Of a stretch of DNA of 64,000 bases, positions 9,179 to 18,568 are shown one piece after another. Below the pieces are notes generated by a model that did not search any database, was not told the DNA's origin, and worked only from the letters and a program-made list of their open reading frames with translations. Source of the DNA: Synechococcus sp. AG-670-B23 (GTDB lineage Bacteria; Cyanobacteriota; Cyanobacteriia; PCC-6307; Cyanobiaceae); NCBI GenBank assembly GCA_003209165.1, contig QCSL01000004.1, forward strand, positions 1 through 64,000, written 5' to 3'. Both the position numbers and the translations under genes were made by a program. The number at the start of each line of letters is the position of its first letter. Within the stretch, counting starts at the first letter, position 1.

Positions 9179-10167
9179 AACGCAGTCCTAGCCTTGAGTT
9201 TGGGTGTCCGTTGAGTTGGACATCGGTTGGACAGGAAACACAAATGTGTTGCGCTGTCTCGCTCGCCAACGTCGCTTTTTAGGCGAGTTGGACAAGAGTT
9301 GGGCAATTCTCCCAAATACAGCGTTTGTCCAACCGTTGAGCGCGTTCTGAGCGCAGAGCAACGCACTCAATAAACAGATGGCAACGCAATGAACTCTCAG
9401 AAGGTTCAGAACGTTACAAAACTGCACGCTCGTGAATTGCTTTCCTTGTCGCTCCAACTGCTGCAACCGAAAAGAGAAGCAGCAGAAGGAAAAACAAAAG
9501 ATTTAGAAAAACCTACAAATAACGAGAACATACGTACCCACTATGGGGTAAATAATATGGCAGATGTATGTGTATTATACCCACTTAAGTATGCGGTTTT
9601 TTTGAGGCTGCTGTTGCTCTCACTCCAAATGCCTGGTCTGCTCGAATGATGCTACGGAGGCCAAGGTATCGTGGCTGGCTACATCCCTAAGTTCTTACAT
9701 TAGTGTCTCTCCAATAAGTGTTGCAAGGTCCGTGTGGTTGTTAATAATCAAACTTCGCTTATCGATGACTATCGGATGACTTCTCGCCAAGATCTTTTTT
9801 TAAAAATTCTGAAACGTCGACCTTTGTTTAGGAAATTCTTTCCTGTTACTACGATAGTACGAATATGTCGGAGTTGACTTCTTATCCTTTCATGCTCCGT
9901 GCATTGAGTTAATACCCTCAGGGCTACACCCGCTTGTTTTCACGTTTCCGTTTCGTAGATGACTAGTGTTAACTAGAGTCATTGCTCCACATTCACAAGT
10001 ACAATTCAATATCGATTGGCTCCTATCTTTCCTGCAAACTCATCTACACTTAATTTTCTGAACTTCTATCCTATTAAGCCTACTAGTTACGGAATTTAAC
10101 TCAATATTTTATTGTTAATAAAAGAATAGGAAAAGAACTCTAAGATTTTTTACGCCGTATAAATTGA
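9179..10167. other. About 1 kb AT-rich gap without a gene
   Basis: No supportable gene. Near the glyQ start, GTTGGACAA (9287-9295) and TTGTCCAAC (9325-9333) form a 9-bp inverted repeat, and GTTGGAC recurs around it. The 86-aa plus ORF at 9389-9649 has low-complexity LLQP/LLLLSL composition and no family resemblance. The rest is stop-rich on both strands. It may be decayed DNA or a long untranslated or regulatory region. Confidence 0.5.
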
Positions 10168-11334
10168 TTACAAGCTATTTGGATCAGACCCTTCGAGCCA
10201 ATTCTGTTCGATTTGCTCTGTTAGGCCGCTTCTGTTCATATTTACAATTTCAACATTGATCGCCTTCTTTAGATCCTCTTTGATCTGATTCCCAAAGACA
10301 AAAGCCTGTGGTATTTTGCTTGGCATTTGATAAGATAGCTCAAATTCTTCTTCTACTTGTGCTTGTTTAATAACAGTTTTATATGTTGTTAAATTTGCAA
10401 CAAAGTGATTTGGGATTTGCGTTCTTTTCCCTTGAATAATCTCTAAAAGATCCTGCTTGCTCGAAGCGTATATCGGCGTAGTGCCGATATCGTTGCTAAT
10501 TCCAGCTTTGTCCATTTGCTTTTTAAGCCAGTGAAAATTGGATGTTTCTTTTTGGACTGCTATTCCTTGCCTGAGAAGCCGATAAAGCTCTTTAGGTGTC
10601 AAATCGTTGGTTTTCTTTGTGATGCTTTCTTCGAAAATTATCGTTGCCGTTGTTCCTATGATGGCTGACATCAGAAGCATATGAATAAGGCTGGTAACTA
10701 AGACTGTAATATGGTCGCGGATCTTGCTCCCAACAATGGTTGCGATGCCAGTATTAAGAATTAAAAGTGTCCACACTTTTGTAAGTCTTCTTGCTTTCCC
10801 TTTTGATGATGTTTCTACTTCTTTAAAGTAGCTTGAGGTCAAGGCCGCAAAGCCAGTGATCACAATTAAAAGAATGCTACTTTTAACAACTATTTCGTTC
10901 TGCATAATTTTCTTTATAAGTGTAATGAAAGGCTTCTGGCTTGACTGACTTGCAATTACAATTCCCCCAGTAGTATAAGGAACCGCGTATTCGACAGACT
11001 GCAGACGTTCGGGAGTGATTTCGTGACAAGACGTGATTAGGTCTAACTCGCCTTTTGCTGCGAGTATGATCGCTTTATCAAAACTCGATATTGCTTCCAT
11101 TGAATAACTAATGTCGAGTTTTTCGCTAATTCTTCGCCAAATGTCAATGGAAACTCCTTCGTAATCTTGATTGATTTGATCTGAGCATGGGAGATAGTCA
11201 TCAACCGTTCCGACTTTTATGGTGTCATTTGCCCATGATGGCGTATCGTTCGTGATGGCCGTTGCGCCTGTAAATGTTGCACTCAATGTAATGACAACTA
11301 GCCCTAATTTCAGGGTTAGAGTTTTGAAGTTCAT
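10168..11334 (-). CDS. Ionotropic-glutamate-receptor-like protein (GluR0-type)
   Basis: A 388-aa protein from MNFKTLTLKLGLVV (ATG at 11334; seven extra codons are possible from 11355). It begins with a signal peptide ending around GATA. A periplasmic ligand-binding lobe follows (IKVGTVDDYLPC, YEGVSIDIWRRI, GELDLITSCHEITPERL). Three hydrophobic segments come next: SSILLIVITGFAAL, VWTLLILNTGIATIVGS and ITVLVTSLIHMLLMSAIIG. The second lobe then runs from LTPKELYRLLRQGIAV to about residue 370. This split-lobe plus three-segment order is that of bacterial GluR0 ligand-gated channels. The middle segment lacks a TVGYG-like potassium filter, so conduction is doubtful; it may be a non-selective channel or a sensor. 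It stands alone between long gaps. Confidence 0.75.
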   Translation of the reverse strand: MNFKTLTLKLGLVVITLSATFTGATAITNDTPSWANDTIKVGTVDDYLPCSDQINQDYEGVSIDIWRRISEKLDISYSMEAISSFDKAIILAAKGELDLITSCHEITPERLQSVEYAVPYTTGGIVIASQSSQKPFITLIKKIMQNEIVVKSSILLIVITGFAALTSSYFKEVETSSKGKARRLTKVWTLLILNTGIATIVGSKIRDHITVLVTSLIHMLLMSAIIGTTATIIFEESITKKTNDLTPKELYRLLRQGIAVQKETSNFHWLKKQMDKAGISNDIGTTPIYASSKQDLLEIIQGKRTQIPNHFVANLTTYKTVIKQAQVEEEFELSYQMPSKIPQAFVFGNQIKEDLKKAINVEIVNMNRSGLTEQIEQNWLEGSDPNSL

Positions 11335-11577
11335 TGGCTTGGCAGTGCATTTCACCAGAACATCGGCGTTTCAAAATTGCCAGACAATGATATATTAGAC
11401 TCGAAAGTAAATATTGGCATATATTTACACACTCATGCACATGCTAAAAGCGAGATGCTGAGCAAAGAAGTTTTAAGAGAGTTATTTGGTTTCCTGCATA
11501 AATCTATCTATAGAGTGATGTCCTGAAAAATGCACTGAACCGGGGCTACCTGAGTTCCGATTCTGCCCAGTGGCCGG

Positions 11578-11928
11578 TCAGCTCTCCAAAGCCAAGCAAC
11601 GGTGCAGGTGCGCGATGGCGTGATGGCGATGCGGATTGTTGCCGCTGGGACCAATCATTCCCAACCAGAAACTGCCATCCCCTTGAAAGACCAGGACGGG
11701 CTTTGCACCTCCCTTCCCATGGCAATCCAACAGGGACATGCAGAGCTTTTCAGCCACCTCCGGCCCCTTGGGACGCTGGCGCAAGCGACGCAGCAGGGGA
11801 TCCACTTGCGAGAAGGAAACGAAACAGGCGCGGTCGGAGTCGGTAATCAGGATCAGACCATCCAGCCACTGCACTTCCTGAAGCAGCTCTTCGATGCGGG
11901 GGAGCAGCTTCGGCAGCGGAAACGCCAA
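11578..11928 (-). CDS. Conserved hypothetical protein
   Basis: A 116-aa protein (MAFPLPKLLPRIEELLQEVQ). Its composition is protein-like, with strands such as GLILITDSDRACFVSF and KPVLVFQGDGSFWLGMIG and an H-rich C-terminus (NPHRHHAIAHLHRC). I do not recognise a named domain; it resembles short cyanobacterial proteins of unknown function. It lies downstream of ubiE/menG on the same strand and could be cotranscribed with it. Confidence 0.65.
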   Translation of the reverse strand: MAFPLPKLLPRIEELLQEVQWLDGLILITDSDRACFVSFSQVDPLLRRLRQRPKGPEVAEKLCMSLLDCHGKGGAKPVLVFQGDGSFWLGMIGPSGNNPHRHHAIAHLHRCLALES

Positions 11929-12008
11929 ACCGGAACCTCTATCTTAACGTTCTCTTTAGGCTTCATACGACATTGTCGGGGTTCGTCGCAAGGGACACAG
12001 GCAAAGAT

Positions 12009-12710
12009 TCATGTCCTGAGGATCAAAACCCCCATCTGACCTGCCACGAGTGAGCGGTGGGTCGCTTCCGGAAATCCCGCCTGCCGAGCCAGCTGCTCTT
12101 GTTCAGGTCCCGCAGGAAAACGCTCCAAACTCTTCTCCAGGTAGGCGTACTCCTCCCGCAACCCCACGGAGGCGGCGGCAGGCACCACCAGGCGACGCAA
12201 ATAGAAGCGCTGAAAGGCAGCCGCCGCACCGCTTTGCGGAAGACGGTTGAAATCAAGCACCCCCGCACGACCGCCGCGCTTCAGCAGCCGCCGAAGTTCC
12301 TTCAGCCCCTGCAAGGGGTCCGCCAAATTGCGCAATCCATACGCCATCACCGCACCATCAGCGCAAGCACCGGCAAGGCCTGTGTTCAAAGCATCCCCCT
12401 GCTGAAAGGTCACCGGCAGCCAGGGCAGCTGCCGCTGGCGCTGGCGGGCCCTCTCCAAGGGAGCAGCGGCGGCATCCAGACCAATCACTGCACCAGAGGG
12501 TCGAACACAGCGCCCCAGCTCTAAGGCCAGGTCGCCTGTCCCGCAGCACAGGTCCAGCCACTGCTCACCAGCCACCGGCTTGAGGGCGCGCACCAGCTGA
12601 CGTTTCCATTGGCGATGCAGCCCGAGACTGAGCAAATCGTTGAGGCGGTCGTAGCGGGGAGCCACAGCATCAAACAGCTGTTCCACTGCCGCGGGATCAC
12701 CAGGTTTCAT
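12009..12710 (-). CDS. ubiE/menG: Demethylphylloquinone/demethylmenaquinone C-methyltransferase
   Basis: A 233-aa class I SAM-dependent methyltransferase. The SAM site is [16 protein letters not shown] near residue 50, with [24 protein letters not shown] further on, the UbiE/MenG signature. In cyanobacteria this enzyme does the last ring methylation of phylloquinone for photosystem I. Its start overlaps the hisF stop by 4 nt, so the two genes are probably coupled. Confidence 0.9.
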   Translation of the reverse strand: MKPGDPAAVEQLFDAVAPRYDRLNDLLSLGLHRQWKRQLVRALKPVAGEQWLDLCCGTGDLALELGRCVRPSGAVIGLDAAAAPLERARQRQRQLPWLPVTFQQGDALNTGLAGACADGAVMAYGLRNLADPLQGLKELRRLLKRGGRAGVLDFNRLPQSGAAAAFQRFYLRRLVVPAAASVGLREEYAYLEKSLERFPAGPEQEQLARQAGFPEATHRSLVAGQMGVLILRT

Positions 12711-13477
12711 GGACGGATCGTCAGACCACGGGAGAGCAGATCCTGCTTGATCTGTTCCACGGTGAGAACACCGTCATGCAGCAGTGAAGCCAGCAAGGCT
12801 GCGGAGGCATGACCTCCCTCAGGACCCACGTCCAGCGCCTCAGCAATGTGATCCATGCAGCCTGCGCCCCCGGAGGCGATCACCGGGACGGAGACGGCAT
12901 TGGCCACGGCCCGGGTCAGGGCGAGGTCGTATCCAGCCTGGGTGCCATCACCATCCATCGAGGTGAGCAGAATCTCGCCGGCCCCAAGACCCGCCACCCG
13001 CTTGGCCCACTCCACAACATCGAGACCGGTTTTCTCACGGCCTCCCTTCACATACACGTCCCAGCCGCCCGCGTCGCGCCGACGGGCATCAATGGCCACG
13101 ACGATGCACTGACAGCCGAACTGATCGGCCCCCTCCCGCACCAGCTCAGGCCGACGCACCGCCGAGGAGTTGAGACTCACCTTGTCGGCACCGGCCCGCA
13201 ACAGCTCGGTGATTCCCTCAACGGTGCTGATGCCACCGCCCACTGTGAAGGGAATCGTGACCGATTCGGCGGTACGACGCACCATGTCGATCAAGGTGCC
13301 ACGCTCCTCATGGCTGGCCGCAATGTCAAGGAAAACCAGTTCATCCGCCCCGGCAAGGCTGTAACGGCAGGCCAGTTCCACTGGATCGCCAGCATCTCGC
13401 AGGCCAACGAAATTGACACCTTTCACCACCCGTCCTCGGGCGACATCCAGGCAGGGAATCAGACGCAGAGCAACCAT
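12707..13477 (-). CDS. hisF: Imidazole glycerol phosphate synthase cyclase subunit
   Basis: A 256-aa protein from [20 protein letters not shown]; an upstream in-frame start at 13516 would add 13 unlikely residues. It is a (beta/alpha)8 barrel with catalytic Asp in PCLDV and a second in VVAIDARR, plus the phosphate-binding loops VGGGIS and ASGGAG. It makes IGP and AICAR with the HisH glutaminase in histidine synthesis. It is followed by ubiE/menG with a 4-nt overlap. Confidence 0.95.
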   Translation of the reverse strand: MVALRLIPCLDVARGRVVKGVNFVGLRDAGDPVELACRYSLAGADELVFLDIAASHEERGTLIDMVRRTAESVTIPFTVGGGISTVEGITELLRAGADKVSLNSSAVRRPELVREGADQFGCQCIVVAIDARRRDAGGWDVYVKGGREKTGLDVVEWAKRVAGLGAGEILLTSMDGDGTQAGYDLALTRAVANAVSVPVIASGGAGCMDHIAEALDVGPEGGHASAALLASLLHDGVLTVEQIKQDLLSRGLTIRP

Positions 13478-13533
13478 CGATTCGGCGCAAAAGCGACTGT
13501 TAGGGTTGCGCCACACTCCAAGCCTCGCAGGCC

Positions 13534-13749
13534 ATGTCCCAGGCTGACGCCATTTCGATCGGCTCCAAGGTTCGCGTGACCCGAGTTCGTGATCGCATTC
13601 CCCAGGCCATGGTTGACCTTCTCAAGAAGGACGCCAATGGGACGGTGAAGGATTTTCGCACCGTCGATGGCAAAGGAATCGGTGTGGTTGTTGAGCTCAG
13701 CGATGGCTCCACCAGCTGGTTCTTCGAAGACGAAATCGCCGCCGCCTGA
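13534..13749 (+). CDS. DUF2862 protein
   Basis: A 71-aa protein ([20 protein letters not shown]... to ...[10 protein letters not shown]). The beta-rich layout, with [30 protein letters not shown] and SWFFEDEI, matches DUF2862, a small SH3-like family of cyanobacteria and plastids with no assigned function. It is 11 nt upstream of chlG, so a shared transcript is likely. Confidence 0.8.
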   Translation: MSQADAISIGSKVRVTRVRDRIPQAMVDLLKKDANGTVKDFRTVDGKGIGVVVELSDGSTSWFFEDEIAAA

Positions 13750-13760
13750 GGACTGACTCC

Positions 13761-14714
13761 GTGAGCGACGCGCGTCAGCTGCTGGGGATGAAAGGTGCCT
13801 CAGGCACCACCAACATCTGGAAGCTGCGGCTGCAGCTGATGAAACCGGTGACCTGGATCCCCTTGATCTGGGGGGTGATCTGCGGAGCTGCAGCCAGTGG
13901 CAATTACCAGTGGCGTGTGGACCATGTGCTGGCGTCCATTGCCTGCATGTTGATGAGCGGCCCGTTGCTGGCAGGCTTTACCCAGACCATCAACGACTAC
14001 TACGACCGCGAAATCGACGCGATCAACGAGCCCTACCGGCCGATCCCTTCGGGAGCGATTCCCCTGGTGCAGGTGAAGCTGCAGATCTGGATGTTGCTGC
14101 TGGCCGGTTTGGGAGTCTCCTACGGACTCGACCGCTGGGCAGGCCACAACACTCCTGTGGTTTTTCTGCTGGCGTTGGGCGGCTCTTTCGTGAGCTACAT
14201 CTACTCAGCACCTCCGCTGAAGCTCAAGCAAAACGGTTGGTTAGGGAACTATGCCCTTGGTGCCAGCTACATCGCCCTGCCATGGTGGGCCGGCCAGGCC
14301 CTTTTCGGTCAGCTGACCTGGGACACAGCACTGCTCACCCTGGCCTACAGCCTTGCGGGTCTTGGGATCGCTGTGGTCAACGACTTCAAGAGTGTTGAAG
14401 GCGACCGTGAGCTTGGCCTTCAGTCTTTGCCAGTGGTGTTTGGCATCGAACGGGCCAGCTGGATCAGCGCCGGAATGATTGATGTTTTTCAGCTGGCGAT
14501 GGTTGCCGTCTTGATCGGGATCGGCCAGCATTTCGCAGCAGTTTTGCTTGTTCTCTTGATCGTTCCCCAGATCACCTTCCAGGACATCTGGTTGTTGAGA
14601 GACCCGGTGGCCTTTGACGTCAAATATCAGGCCAGCGCCCAGCCTTTCCTGGTCCTAGGCATGTTGGTAACCGCTCTGGCCGTGGGCCACAGCCCCTTGA
14701 CCCAGGTGATGTGA
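13761..14714 (+). CDS. chlG: Chlorophyll synthase
   Basis: A 317-aa membrane prenyltransferase with a GTG start. It attaches the phytyl or geranylgeranyl chain to chlorophyllide, the last step of chlorophyll synthesis. The two Asp-rich prenyl-diphosphate motifs are present: NDYYDREIDAINEPYRPIPS near residue 80 and NDFKSVEGDRELGLQSLPVV near 210. About eight hydrophobic segments follow the family pattern. The stop overlaps the PBP start (GTGA at 14711-14714). Confidence 0.96.
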   Translation: MSDARQLLGMKGASGTTNIWKLRLQLMKPVTWIPLIWGVICGAAASGNYQWRVDHVLASIACMLMSGPLLAGFTQTINDYYDREIDAINEPYRPIPSGAIPLVQVKLQIWMLLLAGLGVSYGLDRWAGHNTPVVFLLALGGSFVSYIYSAPPLKLKQNGWLGNYALGASYIALPWWAGQALFGQLTWDTALLTLAYSLAGLGIAVVNDFKSVEGDRELGLQSLPVVFGIERASWISAGMIDVFQLAMVAVLIGIGQHFAAVLLVLLIVPQITFQDIWLLRDPVAFDVKYQASAQPFLVLGMLVTALAVGHSPLTQVM

Positions 14715-16753
14715 GCCGTTCACGCCTGCACTGGGCCCTGATCGCTGGCACAGCAGCTGCGGTGGGTGTTGGAGCTGCCCTGGGCATGCGCGCTCTGACT
14801 GAACAGGTGGATGCCAGGCTCCCTGATGCCAGAGGTATTGCCAGTTTCAATCGGCCGGGAACGATCACCCTGCTCTCCACCAACGGCAAAGTGATCCAGA
14901 AGCTGGGGCCAGCGACCCGAGACAAGGTGAAGCCCGGTGCAATGCCGCCAACCGTCGCCGAGGCCTTCATCGCCGCCGAAGACCGACGCTTCTATCAACA
15001 TGACGGAGTCGACGGCTGGGGCATTGCCCGGGCCATCGTCACAAATGTCCGCCAGGGCTCTATTCGGGAAGGAGCGAGCACCATCACCCAACAGCTGGCT
15101 CGAACTGTTTTTCTGAGTCAGGACCGCACGATCACCCGCAAACTCAAGGAAGCGGCTCTGGCCATGAAGCTCGAACGCCAGCTGAGCAAGCAGCAGATCC
15201 TCGAGCAATACCTCAACTACGTCTACCTGGGGTCCGGCGCCTATGGCGTTGCGGATGCAGCCTGGATCTATTTTTCCAAAACCCCAGAGCAGCTCACGGT
15301 TCCTGAATCGGCCATGATCGCTGGACTACCCCCGGCGCCATCGATTTATTCACCGCTGGTGAACCCTGATCTAGCCAAGGAACGGCGCTCGATCATTCTT
15401 GATCGGATGGCCCAAGCCGGATTCATCTCCACCAGCGAAGCGGAGAGCGGTCGTAACAGCCCCCTGGGACTGAAGCCAGCAACACCCAAGTACTTCAACA
15501 GTTCAGCGCCTTACTTCACCACTTGGATTGCCCAGGAGCTGCCCAAGTTTTTAACGCCCGAACAACTGGAAGTGGGTGGGGTCAAGGTACACACCAGCCT
15601 GAATCTCGACTGGCAAAAGAAAGCTCAGCAAGTGATTCGAGCCAATGCCCCCTTCGACACCGAAGGAGCGATGGTTTCGATCGATCCAGGCAACGGACTG
15701 GTGCGGGTGATGGTGGGCGGAAAGGATTTCTCCAAAAGTCAGTTCAATCGCACCATCCTGGCGCTGCGCTCTCCTGGATCCACGTTCAAGCTGTTTCCCT
15801 ATGCAGCTGCCATTGATCGGGGCATGAAACCTGAAACCAAAGTGTTCGATGCGAAGCGTTGCTGGAATGGCTACTGCCCAAAGAACTTTGGCGATAAGTA
15901 CTACGGCAACATCTCCCTTGCCGATGCTCTGAAGAATTCACTCAACACGGTGGCAGTTCAACTGCAAGACATCGTTGGGTTTGATGCTGTCATTGAGATT
16001 GCCAACAACCTCAACATCGGCACCGAGCGACCTCTCGGCAAGTATTACCCGATGGCTATTGGGGCCTACGAGCAAACCATCCTCGACATGACTGCGGCCT
16101 ATGCAGGCATAGCCAATCGCGGTGTGTTTTTCAGACCCAGCCCCATTGAAGAAATCCGTGGCCCCAAGAATGAGCTGCTTTGGAGTCGACGCTTAAGTGA
16201 AAACCGAGGACGACGGGCAGTAGATAGTGACGTAGCAGACACTATGAACTGGATGTTGCAACGGGTGGTGACCGGCGGCACCGGCATCGCAGCAAAGCTC
16301 GATGATCGACAGGTAGCGGGAAAGACGGGAACGTCAGAGAACACCCGTGATCTCTGGTTCATTGGCTCGATTCCTCAGCTTACGACGGGCGTCTGGTTTG
16401 GATACGACGACGACCGCGCCACCAAAAGCACCAGCGGCGAAGCCGCATGGGCTTGGAAGCAATTCATGCTCCAGATCAAAGACGAGATCCCTGTCCGCGC
16501 CTTCCCCGACAAACCCAAAACAAATCGAAAAATGCGTTTAGCTGTTGATCCGAAAACGATTGCCAAACCGCCCGAACCCCAACCCAAGCAAGTGCCAAAG
16601 GCCAGCACCGATCCTGATGCACCTCAACCAACGGTTGAGACGGACCTGCCCAGGCGCATTGCTCCTCAGCCTCGCCAGACCCCTTACCTCTGGAGAAACA
16701 GCGCACCAGACCGCAACGTTGATCGCCAAGGACGTCGCTGGTGGCGGAATTAA
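14711..16753 (+). CDS. Class A penicillin-binding protein (PBP1A type)
   Basis: A 680-aa bifunctional peptidoglycan synthase with a GTG start, anchored by an N-terminal membrane helix (ALIAGTAAAVGVGAALG). The glycosyltransferase-51 domain shows AEDRRFYQHDGVDGWG and REGASTITQQLART. The transpeptidase domain shows SPGSTFKLF (SxxK serine), SLNT and KTGTSE. The tail after residue 590 is rich in Pro/Lys/Gln and probably disordered. It acts in the periplasm in cell-wall growth. It overlaps chlG by 4 nt. Confidence 0.95.
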   Translation: MSRSRLHWALIAGTAAAVGVGAALGMRALTEQVDARLPDARGIASFNRPGTITLLSTNGKVIQKLGPATRDKVKPGAMPPTVAEAFIAAEDRRFYQHDGVDGWGIARAIVTNVRQGSIREGASTITQQLARTVFLSQDRTITRKLKEAALAMKLERQLSKQQILEQYLNYVYLGSGAYGVADAAWIYFSKTPEQLTVPESAMIAGLPPAPSIYSPLVNPDLAKERRSIILDRMAQAGFISTSEAESGRNSPLGLKPATPKYFNSSAPYFTTWIAQELPKFLTPEQLEVGGVKVHTSLNLDWQKKAQQVIRANAPFDTEGAMVSIDPGNGLVRVMVGGKDFSKSQFNRTILALRSPGSTFKLFPYAAAIDRGMKPETKVFDAKRCWNGYCPKNFGDKYYGNISLADALKNSLNTVAVQLQDIVGFDAVIEIANNLNIGTERPLGKYYPMAIGAYEQTILDMTAAYAGIANRGVFFRPSPIEEIRGPKNELLWSRRLSENRGRRAVDSDVADTMNWMLQRVVTGGTGIAAKLDDRQVAGKTGTSENTRDLWFIGSIPQLTTGVWFGYDDDRATKSTSGEAAWAWKQFMLQIKDEIPVRAFPDKPKTNRKMRLAVDPKTIAKPPEPQPKQVPKASTDPDAPQPTVETDLPRRIAPQPRQTPYLWRNSAPDRNVDRQGRRWWRN

Positions 16754-16762
16754 GCCAAGGCT

Positions 16763-18100
16763 CTAGACCCGCTGGAGCACAGCCGAATAGAACCCATCCC
16801 CCCCGCTGGCTTGATCCGGCCAGCGCTGGCTCTCCTGCTCCAGGCGCAGGTAGGGGTGACGCTTCAACAGAGCCTGCACCTGTGCCTGATTTTCGTCAGG
16901 GTGAATGGTGCAGGTGGCATACACCAACGATCCCTCGGGAGCCAACAACGGCAATAGACCGTCCAGGAGGGCCTGTTGTTGGGGCAAAAGGCCACGGATG
17001 GATTGTGGCGTTACCCGCCAACGGGCATCTGGGTGACGAGCCAGTGTTCCAAGCCCCGAGCAAGGGGCATCGATTAGGATCCTCTGGAAGGATTCACGCC
17101 ATTGGGGACGCTCCTTCAACAAATTCGAGGCATCTGCAGCCAAGGCATTGATGGAACCGAGGCCCAGCCGGGCGGCATTGGCCGCTACGCGCTTGAGCCG
17201 TCCGGGTGAACGATCCACAGCCCAGATCTCCGCATGATCCCCCACCAATTCCGCCAAATGGGTGGCTTTTCCCCCTGGCGCAGCGCAGGCATCCAGGATG
17301 CGATCTCCGGGCTTGGGATCGAGCAAAGGTGCAATCCATTGCGCCGAACAATCCTGCACACACCAATGACCTTCGGCATACCCTGGCCAATGGCGCAGGT
17401 CGCCGCTATGTCCTGAGATGCGCAGGCCGTCGGGACAATCAACGATGGGCTCACTGCTGATGCTCGCCGCGGCCAGAGCCTGCTGCACCAGAGCCGTGCT
17501 CGATCGCAACCGATTCACCCGCAAATCCAGATCCGGCAAACGGTTGCAAGCGCTCGCCACTGCTGCGGCACCCTCCGCCCCGCGCCACTCGATCAACAAC
17601 TGGGTGAACCAATCCGGCAGGGAATGGGCCTGAGCCAACCGAGCCGCCCCATCGTTAGGCAGCTGCAGGGTTTCTCCAGCCTCCCGCGCCCGCAGCGCCG
17701 CCCTCAGCACCCCGTTCACCACGGGCGCCAACCGGGCCAATCCATTGCTGGCTTTGGCCAACTCCACGGCGGTGTTCACCGCTGCTGAATCTGGAATCCG
17801 CTCCATCAACAGCAGTTGATAGAGGCCCACGTGCAATAGCCAGCGCAGCTTGGGCGGCTGTTTCGAGGCCGGCACCTTGCCCAGCCGATCCAACCAAGCA
17901 TCGAGGTGGCGCCGTTGACGGATGGCTCCATAAGCCAGCTCGGTCACCAACCCCCGATCCGAGGCCTTGAGGTCGCGCACCCGCAGCACCCGCTCCAGCG
18001 CAACATCGGCATAGGCCCCAGCCGCAACCGCCTGCAACACATCCCAGGCAAGACGGCGCGGCAGCAGTCCAATCGGAGCCGAATCAGACAAGAGCACCAC
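16763..18100 (-). CDS. rsmB: 16S rRNA m5C967 methyltransferase
   Basis: A 445-aa protein. The N-terminal NusB-like RNA-binding domain (WDVLQAVAAGAYADVALERVL) covers about 140 residues. The C-terminal RsmB/Sun methyltransferase domain shows DACAAPGGKATHLAEL (SAM), AVDRSPGRLKRV, DAPCSGLGTLARHPDARW and ATCTIHPDENQ, whose two cysteines are the release and catalytic residues. The start is GTG at 18100. It ends 10 nt from the convergent PBP gene and begins 4 nt after the Atl-like gene. Confidence 0.94.
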   Translation of the reverse strand: MVLLSDSAPIGLLPRRLAWDVLQAVAAGAYADVALERVLRVRDLKASDRGLVTELAYGAIRQRRHLDAWLDRLGKVPASKQPPKLRWLLHVGLYQLLLMERIPDSAAVNTAVELAKASNGLARLAPVVNGVLRAALRAREAGETLQLPNDGAARLAQAHSLPDWFTQLLIEWRGAEGAAAVASACNRLPDLDLRVNRLRSSTALVQQALAAASISSEPIVDCPDGLRISGHSGDLRHWPGYAEGHWCVQDCSAQWIAPLLDPKPGDRILDACAAPGGKATHLAELVGDHAEIWAVDRSPGRLKRVAANAARLGLGSINALAADASNLLKERPQWRESFQRILIDAPCSGLGTLARHPDARWRVTPQSIRGLLPQQQALLDGLLPLLAPEGSLVYATCTIHPDENQAQVQALLKRHPYLRLEQESQRWPDQASGGDGFYSAVLQRV

Positions 18101-18103
18101 GTA

Positions 18104-18400
18104 TCAATCTCCAGCATGGGCGTCCGGGTGCCAGAGGAACTGACGCAACGGCAAGCGTCCTTCCGCATCCACCGGAATGCCCTCTGCTATCAACAGGTCC
18201 CGTTGGATCCAGTCACTACCTTCACGGCTGAGGCTCATCGAAATCCGCCCCTGAGTGTTCACCACGCGGTGCCAGGGAATGGTGGACGGGAGCTTGAGGC
18301 GACGCAACGCCCATCCCACCCTACGCGCGCAGCCAAAGGCACCGATCAAATCGGCAATCTGGCCATAGGTCGCCAAGCGACCGTGGGGGATACGCGCCAC
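18104..18400 (-). CDS. Alkyltransferase-like protein (Atl)
   Basis: A 98-aa protein from GTG (MARIPHGRLATYGQIADLIG). It is homologous to the DNA-binding domain of O6-alkylguanine-DNA alkyltransferase but has IPWHRVV where the active enzyme has PCHRV. The acceptor cysteine is Trp, as in Atl proteins that flag alkylated bases for nucleotide excision repair. Homology continues upstream in frame (GGTFDKRVWNEV), yet no ATG, GTG or TTG exists there before the stop. The true start is therefore either this GTG, giving a short N-terminus, or a non-standard codon. Confidence 0.82.
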   Translation of the reverse strand: MARIPHGRLATYGQIADLIGAFGCARRVGWALRRLKLPSTIPWHRVVNTQGRISMSLSREGSDWIQRDLLIAEGIPVDAEGRLPLRQFLWHPDAHAGD

Positions 18401-18568
18401 CTCATTCCAGACGCGCTTATCAAAGGTGCCGCCGGAGACGTACGGTTCAACGGAGGGATCCTTGGGCGGGATCTGGATGGCGAAAGAAGCGCAGACTTCT
18501 TAATTGTCGTTCCAGGCACCACAGCATGGAAGGACCCCAATTTGTTGCTCTCACCCGATTGATCGCCC

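Noticed and set aside
9389-9649. 86-aa plus ORF upstream of the receptor gene
   Set aside because: Low-complexity Leu/Gln composition, no neighbour or family support.
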